DNA from: Clostridiales bacterium UBA3680
Lineage (GTDB): Bacteria; Bacillota; Clostridia; Lachnospirales; CAG-274
Assembly: GCA_002372875.1 (NCBI GenBank)
Contig: DFJD01000121.1
Coordinates: 6,977 to 22,251, forward strand
Reading direction: 5' to 3'
Length of the DNA stretch: 15,275 bases
In this document: piece by piece, positions 7,464 through 15,224 of the stretch
Position numbering within the stretch: position 1 is the stretch's first letter
Layout of the letters: the number at the start of each line of letters is the position of its first letter
The notes under the pieces: generated by a model
What the model was told of the DNA's origin: nothing
The model's database searches: none
What the model saw: only the letters and a program-made list of their open reading frames with translations
Program-made: the position numbers and the translations under genes

Positions 7464-8633
7464 TTATTGAATATTTCCCGCTTCAATAAATCTTTTGTTA
7501 AAGTCATTCTTTATGTTTTCAAGTCTTTGCTTGTCAACTTCTCTTTGCTTTCTTGCTTCAAGCTCTATTCTCTTAGTTTCGTCTATACCGTTTACTATTG
7601 TCTGCCATGTTTTTTCAAGTGTGTTTACTTGTATAGAACTTCCCGATGCCATTTTTGCAATCAATTTTGATTGCTGAACGGTGTTATCGGCATTTTTAAG
7701 CAAAAGTTCGTTTGTTTTGGCATCAAGAGCCGCCATTGAATCAGCCTGTATTCTCTGACGCTTTAATAAAATCGCCTGTGCAAGAGCCTGCTTAAATACC
7801 GGTAAGGTTATGATAAAGGCGGAATTTATTTTTCTTATAAGGTTATAATTGCTAAATTCCATGGTCTTAAGCATCGGAACAGACTGCAAAGCCACATTTT
7901 CGGCTGTTCTCAAATCTTGAACTCTTTGCTCCATCATAAGAAGGGATTGATTAAGGCTTTGAAGTTCGAAGCGAATTTCATTATTTCCCGTTTCCGCAAG
8001 TTCCTTTTCTCTTGCGTTAATATACTCCTGCATCTCATTACAAGCCTGTTCACCTGCAAGAATGTACTTTACAAGTTCATGATAGTAGTTTACATTAGCC
8101 TCAAACATTGTATTCAATTTAATGTTTGACCTTCTGATCTCATCATCATATTTTTTAAGCTGAATGTATATTTTATCTATCTCACTTCCCATGGTGGTAT
8201 ATTTTTCAAGAAGCTTATCTATCTCTTCTCTGACTTTTCCGAAAAGCTTTCCGAAAAGGGAAGGATTCTCCTTAAGCTCTTCAACATCAAACTTGCTCAT
8301 AATATTTGCAAGAGCTGTCATAAGCTTATTGGTCTCGTTTATTTCATTCATATTTAAGCTGTTTAATACCGTGTCTGAAGCCTTCGATATTTCTTCGGCA
8401 GCTTCTGCCCCGAAGGTAACAATACTGTTCATATTGTGTACCTCTATTGTTGATACAAGCTTATCGACCTCTTCGGAATTTACAAGCTTTTGTGTAAGCT
8501 GTTCTCTGTCTACGGTTATGTTGTATTCCGCAGGAACTATTTCCTGCATCGGCTGCTGTACGGCAGTCTGTACCTCCACATTTGCATTCGAATCTTGTGC
8601 GTTGGCATTGAATTTTGTAAAGTCAAGTCCCAT
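7464..8633 (-). CDS. telA: TelA-family protein (toxic anion resistance family)
   Basis: This 389-residue soluble protein is almost wholly alpha-helical and matches the TelA family (PF05816; KlaB/TelA, B. subtilis YceH and YaaN). Recognisable segments are SLFGKLFGKVREEIDKLLEKY (around 125-145), the helical core with Y-HELVKYILAGEQ, and the C-terminal stretch TLEKTWQTIVNGIDETKRIE. The family is tied to tellurite, colicin, phage and cell-envelope stress, but no biochemical activity is established. There is no signal peptide or membrane segment. GGAGG lies eight bases upstream of the ATG, within the end of the YceG-like gene, and the two genes are one base apart. Partnership with the YceG-like protein is well supported by the same gene order in B. 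subtilis (yceG-yceH). It is the last gene of the operon. Confidence 0.93.
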   Translation of the reverse strand: MGLDFTKFNANAQDSNANVEVQTAVQQPMQEIVPAEYNITVDREQLTQKLVNSEEVDKLVSTIEVHNMNSIVTFGAEAAEEISKASDTVLNSLNMNEINETNKLMTALANIMSKFDVEELKENPSLFGKLFGKVREEIDKLLEKYTTMGSEIDKIYIQLKKYDDEIRRSNIKLNTMFEANVNYYHELVKYILAGEQACNEMQEYINAREKELAETGNNEIRFELQSLNQSLLMMEQRVQDLRTAENVALQSVPMLKTMEFSNYNLIRKINSAFIITLPVFKQALAQAILLKRQRIQADSMAALDAKTNELLLKNADNTVQQSKLIAKMASGSSIQVNTLEKTWQTIVNGIDETKRIELEARKQREVDKQRLENIKNDFNKRFIEAGNIQ

Positions 8634-8634
8634 T

Positions 8635-11313
8635 CTATTTTCCTCCTTTTTTAAATACCCTGTCTTTTAATATTTCAAATTTACTGCGAGGTGCAAGTGT
8701 CGCAATATCGGGTACTTTTAAATTATACATATAATCACCTATTTTATATTCGGTGAGTATATTATCGGTGTAGTATCTTTCTACGCAACTATAGCCTGTA
8801 GGTACAAAAATAAGCACATCAAAGCCTATAATATTAAGATAAGCTATTATTACCGCATCTTCAAAGGTTATTTCTTCCTTATCGGCATATATATATATAA
8901 GCTTGGGAGCATCTTTTGTAAAATCAAAGCTCTGTATTTTTCTGACTATTTCTTCGGGGAGATTCATAAGCACCGACAGTATGGCTCCGTCCGTATCCTC
9001 GGCATATACGGGTGCAATAATTTTGCTTTGAATCAAAAGCTCAGCTTTATCGAGCATATACTCAAGTATTTCCCCTCTTAAATAACCATATTTAAAAAAG
9101 CTCTTTCCTTTAAGTGCTGCTTTATCAATTTTTCCTTTGTTTACAAGTTCTCTGCATATATTATCACAAGAGTAATGATCCTCTCCGACACTCATAGGCG
9201 GAAATCTCATAAGAAGAACTTCTTTGCTCCACAGGGAATGGATATACTCCCAATATGAAGATATATCGGATCTTGGCACTCCGGATATTTTCATAAATAT
9301 GACGGGTAAATTAACAGCATCTCCTTTTACCGAAAATTCCGGACGATATTTGAAAGGTTCTTTCCAATAAATTTCCGTTTCTTCAAAGGTATTCTTTAGA
9401 GTAATGGCATTAGCCTTTGAATACTGCATATCCTTATAAAGACCCGTACCGTCGTAAAGTATTCCCTCAATTTCCTTTTCGGAAGAATAAGCCAAGGTAT
9501 CTATACTGTAGGATGCTCTGTCAGTAGGGTATTCTTTTAAATCAAGGATGTCAATATATTCTTTTACAAGTATATCTTTTTCGGAAAGATACGCCGTGGT
9601 TTTCTTATCGGGCACAAGTATAAGAACATCCGTAGGTAAAAGCGAAAGAAAGAGCAGAAATGCTTTTTCTTCTGTTGAAGAACAATCGCCCATTTTTATA
9701 AATAAGCCCGTATTTCTGATATTTTCGCTTATAAAAAGTTCCGACATGATATTCTTTAACCATGTAATGATGCAAAGTGCGGTATAAACAATACTTTCTT
9801 CATCTCCGCCCTGATTTTGCATTATTTTTTTGAATGCATCTATCATTATCCATTGCAGTTCAATGTTAAGACCGTATTGTATGTTTTCCGCAAGAGATGC
9901 TATCAGCTCATCTCCGTGTGCTTCCTTGTTAAAGGAAATGTTTTCTATGTCTCGCTTATTGGGGAGAACAAGTTCTTTTGTTATACATACTCCCCTGTCA
10001 TTCTGCTTTGCAATATTATAGAGGTCATAAAGCTCCGTTATGTAGTCTGTTCTGTTCCATACTCCGACAAGTTTAACAAAAGCATTATAATAAGTAACTA
10101 TATCTTCTCCTCTTGAGAGCGGATCGATTTTTATACCCGTAAGCTTGTCCGAATTTGGGAAGGTGTTGGTGCTTGGTTTATATCTTATTAACTTTCCGCT
10201 TTCATAGGCTTCCTTTAAAGCATTTGCTCTCTTTTCCAAATATGAAATATCAAAGCCTGTCGATACGGGTGTTCCGCCGGGTACTGTAAGTATTTCCGAA
10301 ATTTCGGAAAGAAGAGCTTCTATTTCCCCTTTGTATATCAAAATGACATCACAACCGATATCGGAAACGGCGTTTAAAAGCATAAGCTCACAAACTCCAT
10401 CCTCAAGCTCACAAAACAGCTTGGGAGGATTTTCTCCGCCCAATTGCGTAAGAAGAGGATACATATTGTATTTTAAGCAAACCAAAAGCTTGATAAAAAC
10501 AGCCTTTTCATCCTGATCAGTATATTTTTTATAGAGATTTATCGTGTTGTAAAGTGAATAGGAGAGCAATTTAACTGTATTTTTATTAAGCTGTGGAAGC
10601 CATTTTTTTAATGCTTCCTCATAAAAATCCACAGTTCTTTCATATTTATGCCCTACCGTATATTCATACTCCGAAACTCTGCTGTTTTCGACCGTTTCAA
10701 ACTCTTTTACTACAAAAGCCTCTTCATAGTATTTTAAAAGAAAGCTTTCAAGTGCAGCATTTACGCTTTTTACGGTGTAAAAATACACATTTTTCTTAAC
10801 TCTCTTGCTTAAAGGCTTAAAATAATCATCCATAGATACAGCCTTAACGTGCTCATAAAGTTCTATTTTTTCGCGTTGTGCAGCTGATGGCTTCTTTTGA
10901 AAAGACTGATAGGCTTGAGTTGAGAAAACCGTGTCTCTCCCTTTTTGGTCTTGCCTTAACTCCGGTGTAAAATGTACATTGTCGCCGTCAATAACCTCTT
11001 CTTGTGCCCGTTTTTCTCTTATGGATCTATACAACTTTTCTTTACGTGTAACCTCGGCATCAAGTCTTATAAGGTATTCATCTTTTACTCTGTATGCATG
11101 TACAATAGTTATAATATACAACGGAAAAGAAAGCGCCGGTATAAGCATAAACATACTGTAAAAAAAGCCGTACATTATCCATTTGAACCTGTTTGCCTTT
11201 ACTCCGATGTAAAGAAAGGCAGGCCCGCCCAAAAAAAGCCACGGAGCAATAAGCCATTTGGAATTTCGTTTTTCCCAACCATTTCCCCTGAGAGTTAAAG
11301 ATTTTTTATCCAT
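8635..11313 (-). CDS. YceG-like protein of the Ter 'biosynthetic module', with N-terminal membrane anchor
   Basis: This 892-residue protein resembles the YceG family (PF14266), which is paired with TelA in Bacillus. The N-terminus carries two membrane segments (about 21-38 and 46-72) ending in HAYRVKDEYLIRLDAE, then a charged linker (75-160). The rest appears to be three divergent units of about 250 residues. Each ends with a helix, then a strand ending in D-V-(I/L)-(L/I): GCDVILIYKGE (320-330), PTDVLILVPDK (560-570) and GFDVLIFVPTG (830-840). The first and last are preceded by PKL(F/I), the middle one by TGLFI. The YceG of Bacillus is, from memory, near 540 residues and lacks the anchor. The ATG at 11313 is used because GGAG lies eight bases upstream; a GTG at 11322 overlaps that GGAG. 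Enzymatic role unknown. The YceG assignment rests on the C-terminal VPTGY motif, size and TelA linkage. Confidence 0.65.
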   Translation of the reverse strand: MDKKSLTLRGNGWEKRNSKWLIAPWLFLGGPAFLYIGVKANRFKWIMYGFFYSMFMLIPALSFPLYIITIVHAYRVKDEYLIRLDAEVTRKEKLYRSIREKRAQEEVIDGDNVHFTPELRQDQKGRDTVFSTQAYQSFQKKPSAAQREKIELYEHVKAVSMDDYFKPLSKRVKKNVYFYTVKSVNAALESFLLKYYEEAFVVKEFETVENSRVSEYEYTVGHKYERTVDFYEEALKKWLPQLNKNTVKLLSYSLYNTINLYKKYTDQDEKAVFIKLLVCLKYNMYPLLTQLGGENPPKLFCELEDGVCELMLLNAVSDIGCDVILIYKGEIEALLSEISEILTVPGGTPVSTGFDISYLEKRANALKEAYESGKLIRYKPSTNTFPNSDKLTGIKIDPLSRGEDIVTYYNAFVKLVGVWNRTDYITELYDLYNIAKQNDRGVCITKELVLPNKRDIENISFNKEAHGDELIASLAENIQYGLNIELQWIMIDAFKKIMQNQGGDEESIVYTALCIITWLKNIMSELFISENIRNTGLFIKMGDCSSTEEKAFLLFLSLLPTDVLILVPDKKTTAYLSEKDILVKEYIDILDLKEYPTDRASYSIDTLAYSSEKEIEGILYDGTGLYKDMQYSKANAITLKNTFEETEIYWKEPFKYRPEFSVKGDAVNLPVIFMKISGVPRSDISSYWEYIHSLWSKEVLLMRFPPMSVGEDHYSCDNICRELVNKGKIDKAALKGKSFFKYGYLRGEILEYMLDKAELLIQSKIIAPVYAEDTDGAILSVLMNLPEEIVRKIQSFDFTKDAPKLIYIYADKEEITFEDAVIIAYLNIIGFDVLIFVPTGYSCVERYYTDNILTEYKIGDYMYNLKVPDIATLAPRSKFEILKDRVFKKGGK

Positions 11314-11331
11314 ATATTTCACTCCGTAATA

Positions 11332-12720
11332 TCAAAATACATCAGTCTTTCCTGAAAAATACTTTGAGAAGGTTATATAATCAACTCTTGATATTGTTCC
11401 GTCTCCCGATACTTCGGTATTTTCCTCGTCTATTGCGGAAGGAGAGCCCGAAAAATACTTTGATACCGCTATGTAATCAGCTCTGTTTACAGTTCCGTCC
11501 CAATCCACATCTCCTTTAAGGGGTAGTGCTATCTCATATTTCAGATCATTACCAACGGCGTATTCTTTGGCAAATGAACCTTCTTTTACGATCAAAACCG
11601 CCGCTTCCGATTCGGCAAAAGCCGCCTCCGCTATGGAAGATATGTTTGAATGCAATCTTATTTGTGTAGTGTTAGGACAAAAAGCAAATGCAAGCTGACC
11701 TATTCCCTCAACACTAGGCGGAAGAGAAATTTCAGTAAGTCCGTCACAGCCGTTGAATGCAGATGCTCCTATAGTTTTAACACCGTTGGGAATTTTTATC
11801 GTTTTTAAATTATCACATTCACAAAACGCAGTGTTTCTTATATGTTCAACTCCGTAGGGAACAGTATAGCTTTCATTTTCGGAGCCGCAGGGATATACAA
11901 CAAGTCTTTTACCCGTTCTTGTAAATATTACACCCTCTACCGCCATATATACGGTGTTTCCCTCCTGAACAGAGAAGTGACTTATTTTTGAGCAAGCGGA
12001 AAAAGCGCCGGATGATATTTCGGTAACAGTTGAAGGAATCCAAAAATCCTCACTTTGGTAAGCTCCGGGGCACTCGATCAATTTAGTTCCGTCAGCGGAA
12101 AACAAAATTCCGTCAACGGACTTAAGGTATTCACCGCCCTCAACAACGGTGATGGTTTTTAATGACGGACAGTCGAAAAACATATCGGAGCTGTATTTAG
12201 ACAGGCTTTTGGGAAGATAAACTCCTCTTAGCATATTGCATTTTGAAAAAGCACTGCTCGATATTTCCTCAAGACCCTCTTCAAAATATACACTCAGTAA
12301 GCCCGAACAGCCGTAAAACGCCGCAAAATCTATTTTCTTTACCGTTGCGGGTATATCCGCCGACTCTAATGCCGTGCATCCGTAGAAGGCATACATACCG
12401 ATGTGAGTAAGACCGTTGGGAAGATTGATATACTTTAAAACGGTATTATCGGCAAAAGCTTCATCTCCTATTTCCGTGACCGCAACGGAATTTATTTGTT
12501 GGGGTATGTCGGCGCGCGTAACGGTGGGATCCGCTTTTGTTATTTTTCCTTTTCCGTCAAAGTAAATGTTTCCTCCTTGCACAGGATATGCAATTTCTTC
12601 GTAAAGGCGAACAGTATTTACTTCTCTTTCAGGTAAAGAAATCGTTTGCACAAATGCAAAGGTATTTGTAGTGTAAAGCATGGCAATAACGATGCCCGCT
12701 ATTATTGTTTTCAGCTTCAT
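11332..12720 (-). CDS. Secreted BspA-type leucine-rich repeat protein with C-terminal dockerin
   Basis: This 462-residue protein has a signal peptide (MKLKTIIAGIVIAMLYTTNTFA, cleavage expected after Ala22) and no lipobox. About ten LRR_5/BspA repeats fill residues 75-395, recognisable by the recurring I-G-x-x-A-F-x-x-C-x-x-L and L-P-x-x-V-x-x-I patterns. Residues 402-462 form a type I dockerin. The first calcium loop is canonical (GDVDWDGTVNRAD), the second is degenerate (EVSGDGTISRVD, with Glu and Ser replacing Asp at loop positions 1 and 3), and each is followed by Y-I-x-x-S-K-Y-F-S-G. BspA repeats mediate adhesion; dockerins bind cohesins on scaffolds or the cell surface. GGAAGGA lies seven bases before the ATG. 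The gene is four bases after the exonuclease and 18 bases before the YceG-like ATG, so it lies inside an otherwise cytoplasmic operon. Confidence 0.9.
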   Translation of the reverse strand: MKLKTIIAGIVIAMLYTTNTFAFVQTISLPEREVNTVRLYEEIAYPVQGGNIYFDGKGKITKADPTVTRADIPQQINSVAVTEIGDEAFADNTVLKYINLPNGLTHIGMYAFYGCTALESADIPATVKKIDFAAFYGCSGLLSVYFEEGLEEISSSAFSKCNMLRGVYLPKSLSKYSSDMFFDCPSLKTITVVEGGEYLKSVDGILFSADGTKLIECPGAYQSEDFWIPSTVTEISSGAFSACSKISHFSVQEGNTVYMAVEGVIFTRTGKRLVVYPCGSENESYTVPYGVEHIRNTAFCECDNLKTIKIPNGVKTIGASAFNGCDGLTEISLPPSVEGIGQLAFAFCPNTTQIRLHSNISSIAEAAFAESEAAVLIVKEGSFAKEYAVGNDLKYEIALPLKGDVDWDGTVNRADYIAVSKYFSGSPSAIDEENTEVSGDGTISRVDYITFSKYFSGKTDVF

Positions 12721-12724
12721 TATG

Positions 12725-13360
12725 TTATCCTTCCCTTAGATATTCAAGCACCTTGTGTGTAGAATCACAATCGGCTACAGCACGATGGTGTGAATTTTCT
12801 ATTCCGTAGTATCTGCAAAGATATTCAAGTGTGTGCTTTTTTAAACCCTTATTCAACCTTCTTGAAAGTCTTAGGGTATCAACAAAGTCATTATTCAGTA
12901 TTCTTCCGTCACATGCATAAAAATTATCGTAAAGACAATTTATGTCGAAATGCACATTGTGTCCTACTAATATTTCTCCTTGAAGATAATCCCACAATTG
13001 ATCGGATATTTCACTAAAATGGGGTTTATCCCTGAGCATTTCGGCTGTAATGCCTGTCAAAACAGTTATCTGATGCGGTATAAAAAAGCTGCCATCAGGT
13101 CTTACAAGGGTCTCAAAGCGAGATTCCTCTTTTCTGTTTCTGTACTTGATACAACCAATTTCGGTAATGGAATTTCTGCCTGCAAAACCTGTAGTTTCAA
13201 GATCTATAACAGTGTAATCATCGGGAAATTCCAAAAGAGAGTTCCCTTTTTGTCTTTCAAGCTTTTTTTCTTTTATGATCGGGGCTTTTTTATTTTCTTT
13301 TATTTGAGTATTTCGTTGTTTAAAATCCGATGGCTTATTCAAATAATTCAAAAAATCCAT
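12725..13360 (-). CDS. DEDDh-family 3'-5' exonuclease (DnaQ-like)
   Basis: This 211-residue protein has all three exonuclease motifs. Exo I is VIDLETTG with Asp53 and Glu55; Exo II is VGHNVHFDINCLYD with Asp139; Exo III is SHHRAVADCDST with His192 and Asp197, which places it in the DEDDh class. These enzymes trim DNA or RNA 3' ends with two metal ions. It resembles stand-alone DnaQ-type exonucleases and the exonuclease domain of PolC. A lysine-rich, probably disordered stretch of about 45 residues precedes the catalytic fold and might bind nucleic acid or a partner. The ATG lies inside the end of the second ATP-grasp gene (13-base overlap), with AGGA six bases upstream. The natural substrate is not evident; its place in the operon suggests nucleotide or nucleic-acid processing linked to the ATP-grasp products. 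Confidence 0.92.
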   Translation of the reverse strand: MDFLNYLNKPSDFKQRNTQIKENKKAPIIKEKKLERQKGNSLLEFPDDYTVIDLETTGFAGRNSITEIGCIKYRNRKEESRFETLVRPDGSFFIPHQITVLTGITAEMLRDKPHFSEISDQLWDYLQGEILVGHNVHFDINCLYDNFYACDGRILNNDFVDTLRLSRRLNKGLKKHTLEYLCRYYGIENSHHRAVADCDSTHKVLEYLREG

Positions 13361-14133
13361 TTCATTTCCTTTAAAATATAATCGACATATATTTTAACTA
13401 TATCAATATCTGTATATGTATAAAGCATTCTGCTTCCCACAACATCTTCTATTTCATTAAATATTATTTTACCTCTGTGGAAAATAAAGTCAATACCGAC
13501 GTAATCAAATTTCAGAAGAGAGCTTATTCTTTTTGTAAGCTCTTCCTCAGATTTTGAGAGTTTATAGACCGAAGCACTTCCTCCAAGACAGAAATTGGAA
13601 CGAAAATCCGTCGTGCTTTTTCTTAACATAGCGCCGACTATTTTATCACCTATAACATAAACACGCAGGTCTTTTCCCGGTGTATCGACAAACTGCTGTA
13701 TTATCCCCCTGCCCTCAAGCCTATGTAAGTATCTTTCTGCTTCATCTCTGTTATCGGCTTTAAATACTTCCGTACCGCCGTGTCCGTTTCTTGATTTTAC
13801 AACAACGGGATATTGCGTTATTTCTTCGGTTTTTTTATAAAGAGTGGGGTATGTTATCCCGTTTTCTTTCATAAGAAGATAGGTCTTCAACTTGTCGTTG
13901 CATATTTCGGAAACAAGAGAGTTATTAAATACACGTACTCCTTTGTTTTCAAGGCTTTTTGATACATTTGGAGCTATTGCCCTCATTATGGCAAAATCAG
14001 GTGTATGCTTGTATCTTAGTTCGTCAAGCATAACAAGTTCAAGCTGAACGCCCTTTTCTTTCATGTATTGGATGTGTCGATTTATATAATCTTTTTTTCC
14101 TTCCGTATCTTCATAGATAATATATCCCAGCAT
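13348..14133 (-). CDS. ATP-grasp ligase, RimK-like, second of a tandem pair
   Basis: This 261-residue cytoplasmic ligase has the ATP-grasp order: an N-terminal pre-ATP domain, a nucleotide-binding lysine in VVVKSRNGHGGTEVF (Lys113, glycine loop 117-120), DLRVYVIG (155-162), the RimK-type block MLRKSTTDFRSNFCLGGSA (169-187), and metal-binding GIDFIF (Asp215) and FNEIED (226-230). Such enzymes join a carboxylate to an amine through an acyl-phosphate. The final metal motif is E227-I-E229 where RimK-type enzymes have E-x-N. The block at 169-187 is clearly similar to residues 200-218 of the upstream ligase, so the two are duplicates. Stop and start overlap as TGATG and no well-placed SD is visible, so translation probably depends on re-initiation. 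Substrates are unknown. Confidence 0.88.
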   Translation of the reverse strand: MLGYIIYEDTEGKKDYINRHIQYMKEKGVQLELVMLDELRYKHTPDFAIMRAIAPNVSKSLENKGVRVFNNSLVSEICNDKLKTYLLMKENGITYPTLYKKTEEITQYPVVVKSRNGHGGTEVFKADNRDEAERYLHRLEGRGIIQQFVDTPGKDLRVYVIGDKIVGAMLRKSTTDFRSNFCLGGSASVYKLSKSEEELTKRISSLLKFDYVGIDFIFHRGKIIFNEIEDVVGSRMLYTYTDIDIVKIYVDYILKEMKWIF

Positions 14134-14987
14134 CAGATTATTTTTGCAATTTCCTCTCCCACATTAACTCCGGTGCAGTCATAAATGCTTTTAAAATGTG
14201 CATTTGAATTGACCTCACAAATCACCGGTCCGTTATTTGTTCGTAAAATATCTATACCGCCAAAAGTCAGGTCAAAAGCCGATGCACATTCTAATGCCAA
14301 TGCCTTCTCTTGTTGAGTCGGTTCATAATCAAAAGCAGTGCCTCCCAAGGTTATATTAGCCCTAAAATCATCTTTGCTTTTTCTCAGCATGGAAGCCACA
14401 CACTTTTTACCTACAACATTTATTCTGATATCCTCACCCATACATTCTTTTATAAATTTCTGAAATATAAGAGGCTTATTTGTATTTTCAATAATATTCT
14501 TTGCGGAGTGAAGATTTTCCGCAAGGTATACGCCTTTCCCGAATGATCCTTTACATTCTTTTATGATGAACGGAAATCCGAGTTTTTTTGCCACAGGTTC
14601 AATAAATGCTTCGATATTTTTATATCCTATATTTTCATATGTCATAGGACAAAACACGGTTTCGGGTGTAGGTATGTTGTTTTTCTTCAGAAGAGTGTAC
14701 GTTAATGCCTTATCGTCACTCATTTCAATAGAAAAAGAAGAGTTATACACTTTTAACCCTATTTTTTCAAGAAACCTCGCAAGCAAAATATCTTTATCCC
14801 AGAAAATGACTCTGTCGGGTAAATCTCCAACATCGTTTATAAAGGTATCACCGTTATAAATCAGCTGAGCATTTGTTTTTATCTCAACTGTGTACCCTCG
14901 TTCATACAAGGCATCTGTCAGCATTTTATATATTTCGTTGAATTTTTCGGTTTTAAGGAATTCATTTATAACAAGCCAGACTCGCAA
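14133..14987 (-). CDS. ATP-grasp ligase, RimK-like, first of a tandem pair
   Basis: This 284-residue RimK/COG0189-type ligase has a pre-ATP domain at 1-95, ATP-binding IIKECKGSFGKGVYL (Lys143, glycine loop 147-152), QKFIKECMGEDIRI (176-189), the LRKSKDDFRANITLGGTA block (201-218), and metal ligands Asp246 (GGIDIL) and Glu258/Asn260 in ICEVNSNAHFKSI. All canonical residues are present. The family adds amino acids to carboxylates (glutamate to S6, coenzyme F420, peptides), but the substrate here is unknown. The start is a TTG at 14987, with AAGGGAG eight bases upstream (14996-15002). An ATG at 14992 is out of frame, and an in-frame TAA lies at 15006-15008. The sequence beyond the ribosome binding site is the MITE, so the native promoter must be further upstream or replaced. 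Confidence 0.88.
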   Translation of the reverse strand: MRVWLVINEFLKTEKFNEIYKMLTDALYERGYTVEIKTNAQLIYNGDTFINDVGDLPDRVIFWDKDILLARFLEKIGLKVYNSSFSIEMSDDKALTYTLLKKNNIPTPETVFCPMTYENIGYKNIEAFIEPVAKKLGFPFIIKECKGSFGKGVYLAENLHSAKNIIENTNKPLIFQKFIKECMGEDIRINVVGKKCVASMLRKSKDDFRANITLGGTAFDYEPTQQEKALALECASAFDLTFGGIDILRTNNGPVICEVNSNAHFKSIYDCTGVNVGEEIAKII

Positions 14988-14995
14988 TTCATATT

Positions 14996-15002
14996 CTCCC
15001 TT
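14996..15002 (-). promoter_or_regulatory. Ribosome binding site that fixes the TTG start
   Basis: AAGGGAG on the minus strand lies eight bases before the TTG codon at 14987-14985. It supports a TTG start for the first ATP-grasp gene, as the only nearby ATG is in another frame and just three bases away. The site lies three bases outside the MITE end, so the insertion spared it. Confidence 0.65.
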
Positions 15003-15077
15003 AATTTAAGGAACCACTGATTAATTAATCATTCGCATATTTGGCTAATGTTCCCGCATACTGTGTCAAAGCTCATG

Positions 15078-15105
15078 TTTGTAACTTTGCACGCAAAGTT
15101 ACAAA
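15078..15105. repeat. Perfect 13-bp hairpin inside the MITE
   Basis: TTTGTAACTTTGC is followed by two bases and its exact reverse complement. In the minus-strand transcript it would form a very stable stem in the leader of the ATP-grasp operon. No U tract follows it, so it is not an obvious terminator. Confidence 0.9.
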
Positions 15106-15120
15106 TCCCGTAGGGACGGA

Positions 15121-15141
15121 CTATTTTGCATAGCAAAATAG
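15121..15141. repeat. Second hairpin inside the MITE, followed by a 10-bp palindrome
   Basis: CTATTTTGC-ATA-GCAAAATAG is a perfect 9-bp stem with a 3-base loop. It can be extended by GG/CC across one bulged A. The palindrome GCTACGTAGC follows at 15144-15153 and GGC-TAT-GCC at 15158-15166, so three small stems stand in a row. Confidence 0.85.
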
Positions 15142-15224
15142 CCGCTACGTAGCTTCTGGCTATGCCATCGGGTCTTTTCCTTGTCTGCGAAAACATTATC
15201 TCAAATCTGCTTCAAGTGAATTAA

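Noticed and set aside
8164..8670. Open frame of 168 codons on the plus strand opposite telA
   Set aside because: Antisense to a strong family member, Ser/Phe-rich low-complexity translation, no ribosome binding site or family resemblance. The same holds for the other plus-strand frames in the window, such as 1581-1970, 3733-4110 and 12980-13381.
11314..11322. GTG start three codons upstream for the YceG-like protein
   Set aside because: The GTG overlaps the GGAG ribosome binding site. The ATG at 11313 has the proper eight-base spacing.
14990..14992. ATG start for a reading frame just upstream of the first ATP-grasp gene
   Set aside because: It is out of frame with the ligase, only three bases from the SD, and ends after eight codons. 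A leader-peptide role cannot be supported.
15078..15166. CRISPR-like or riboswitch interpretation of the stacked hairpins
   Set aside because: The stems are not copies of one another and have no regular spacers. They lie between matched terminal inverted repeats, so a MITE is the simpler explanation.
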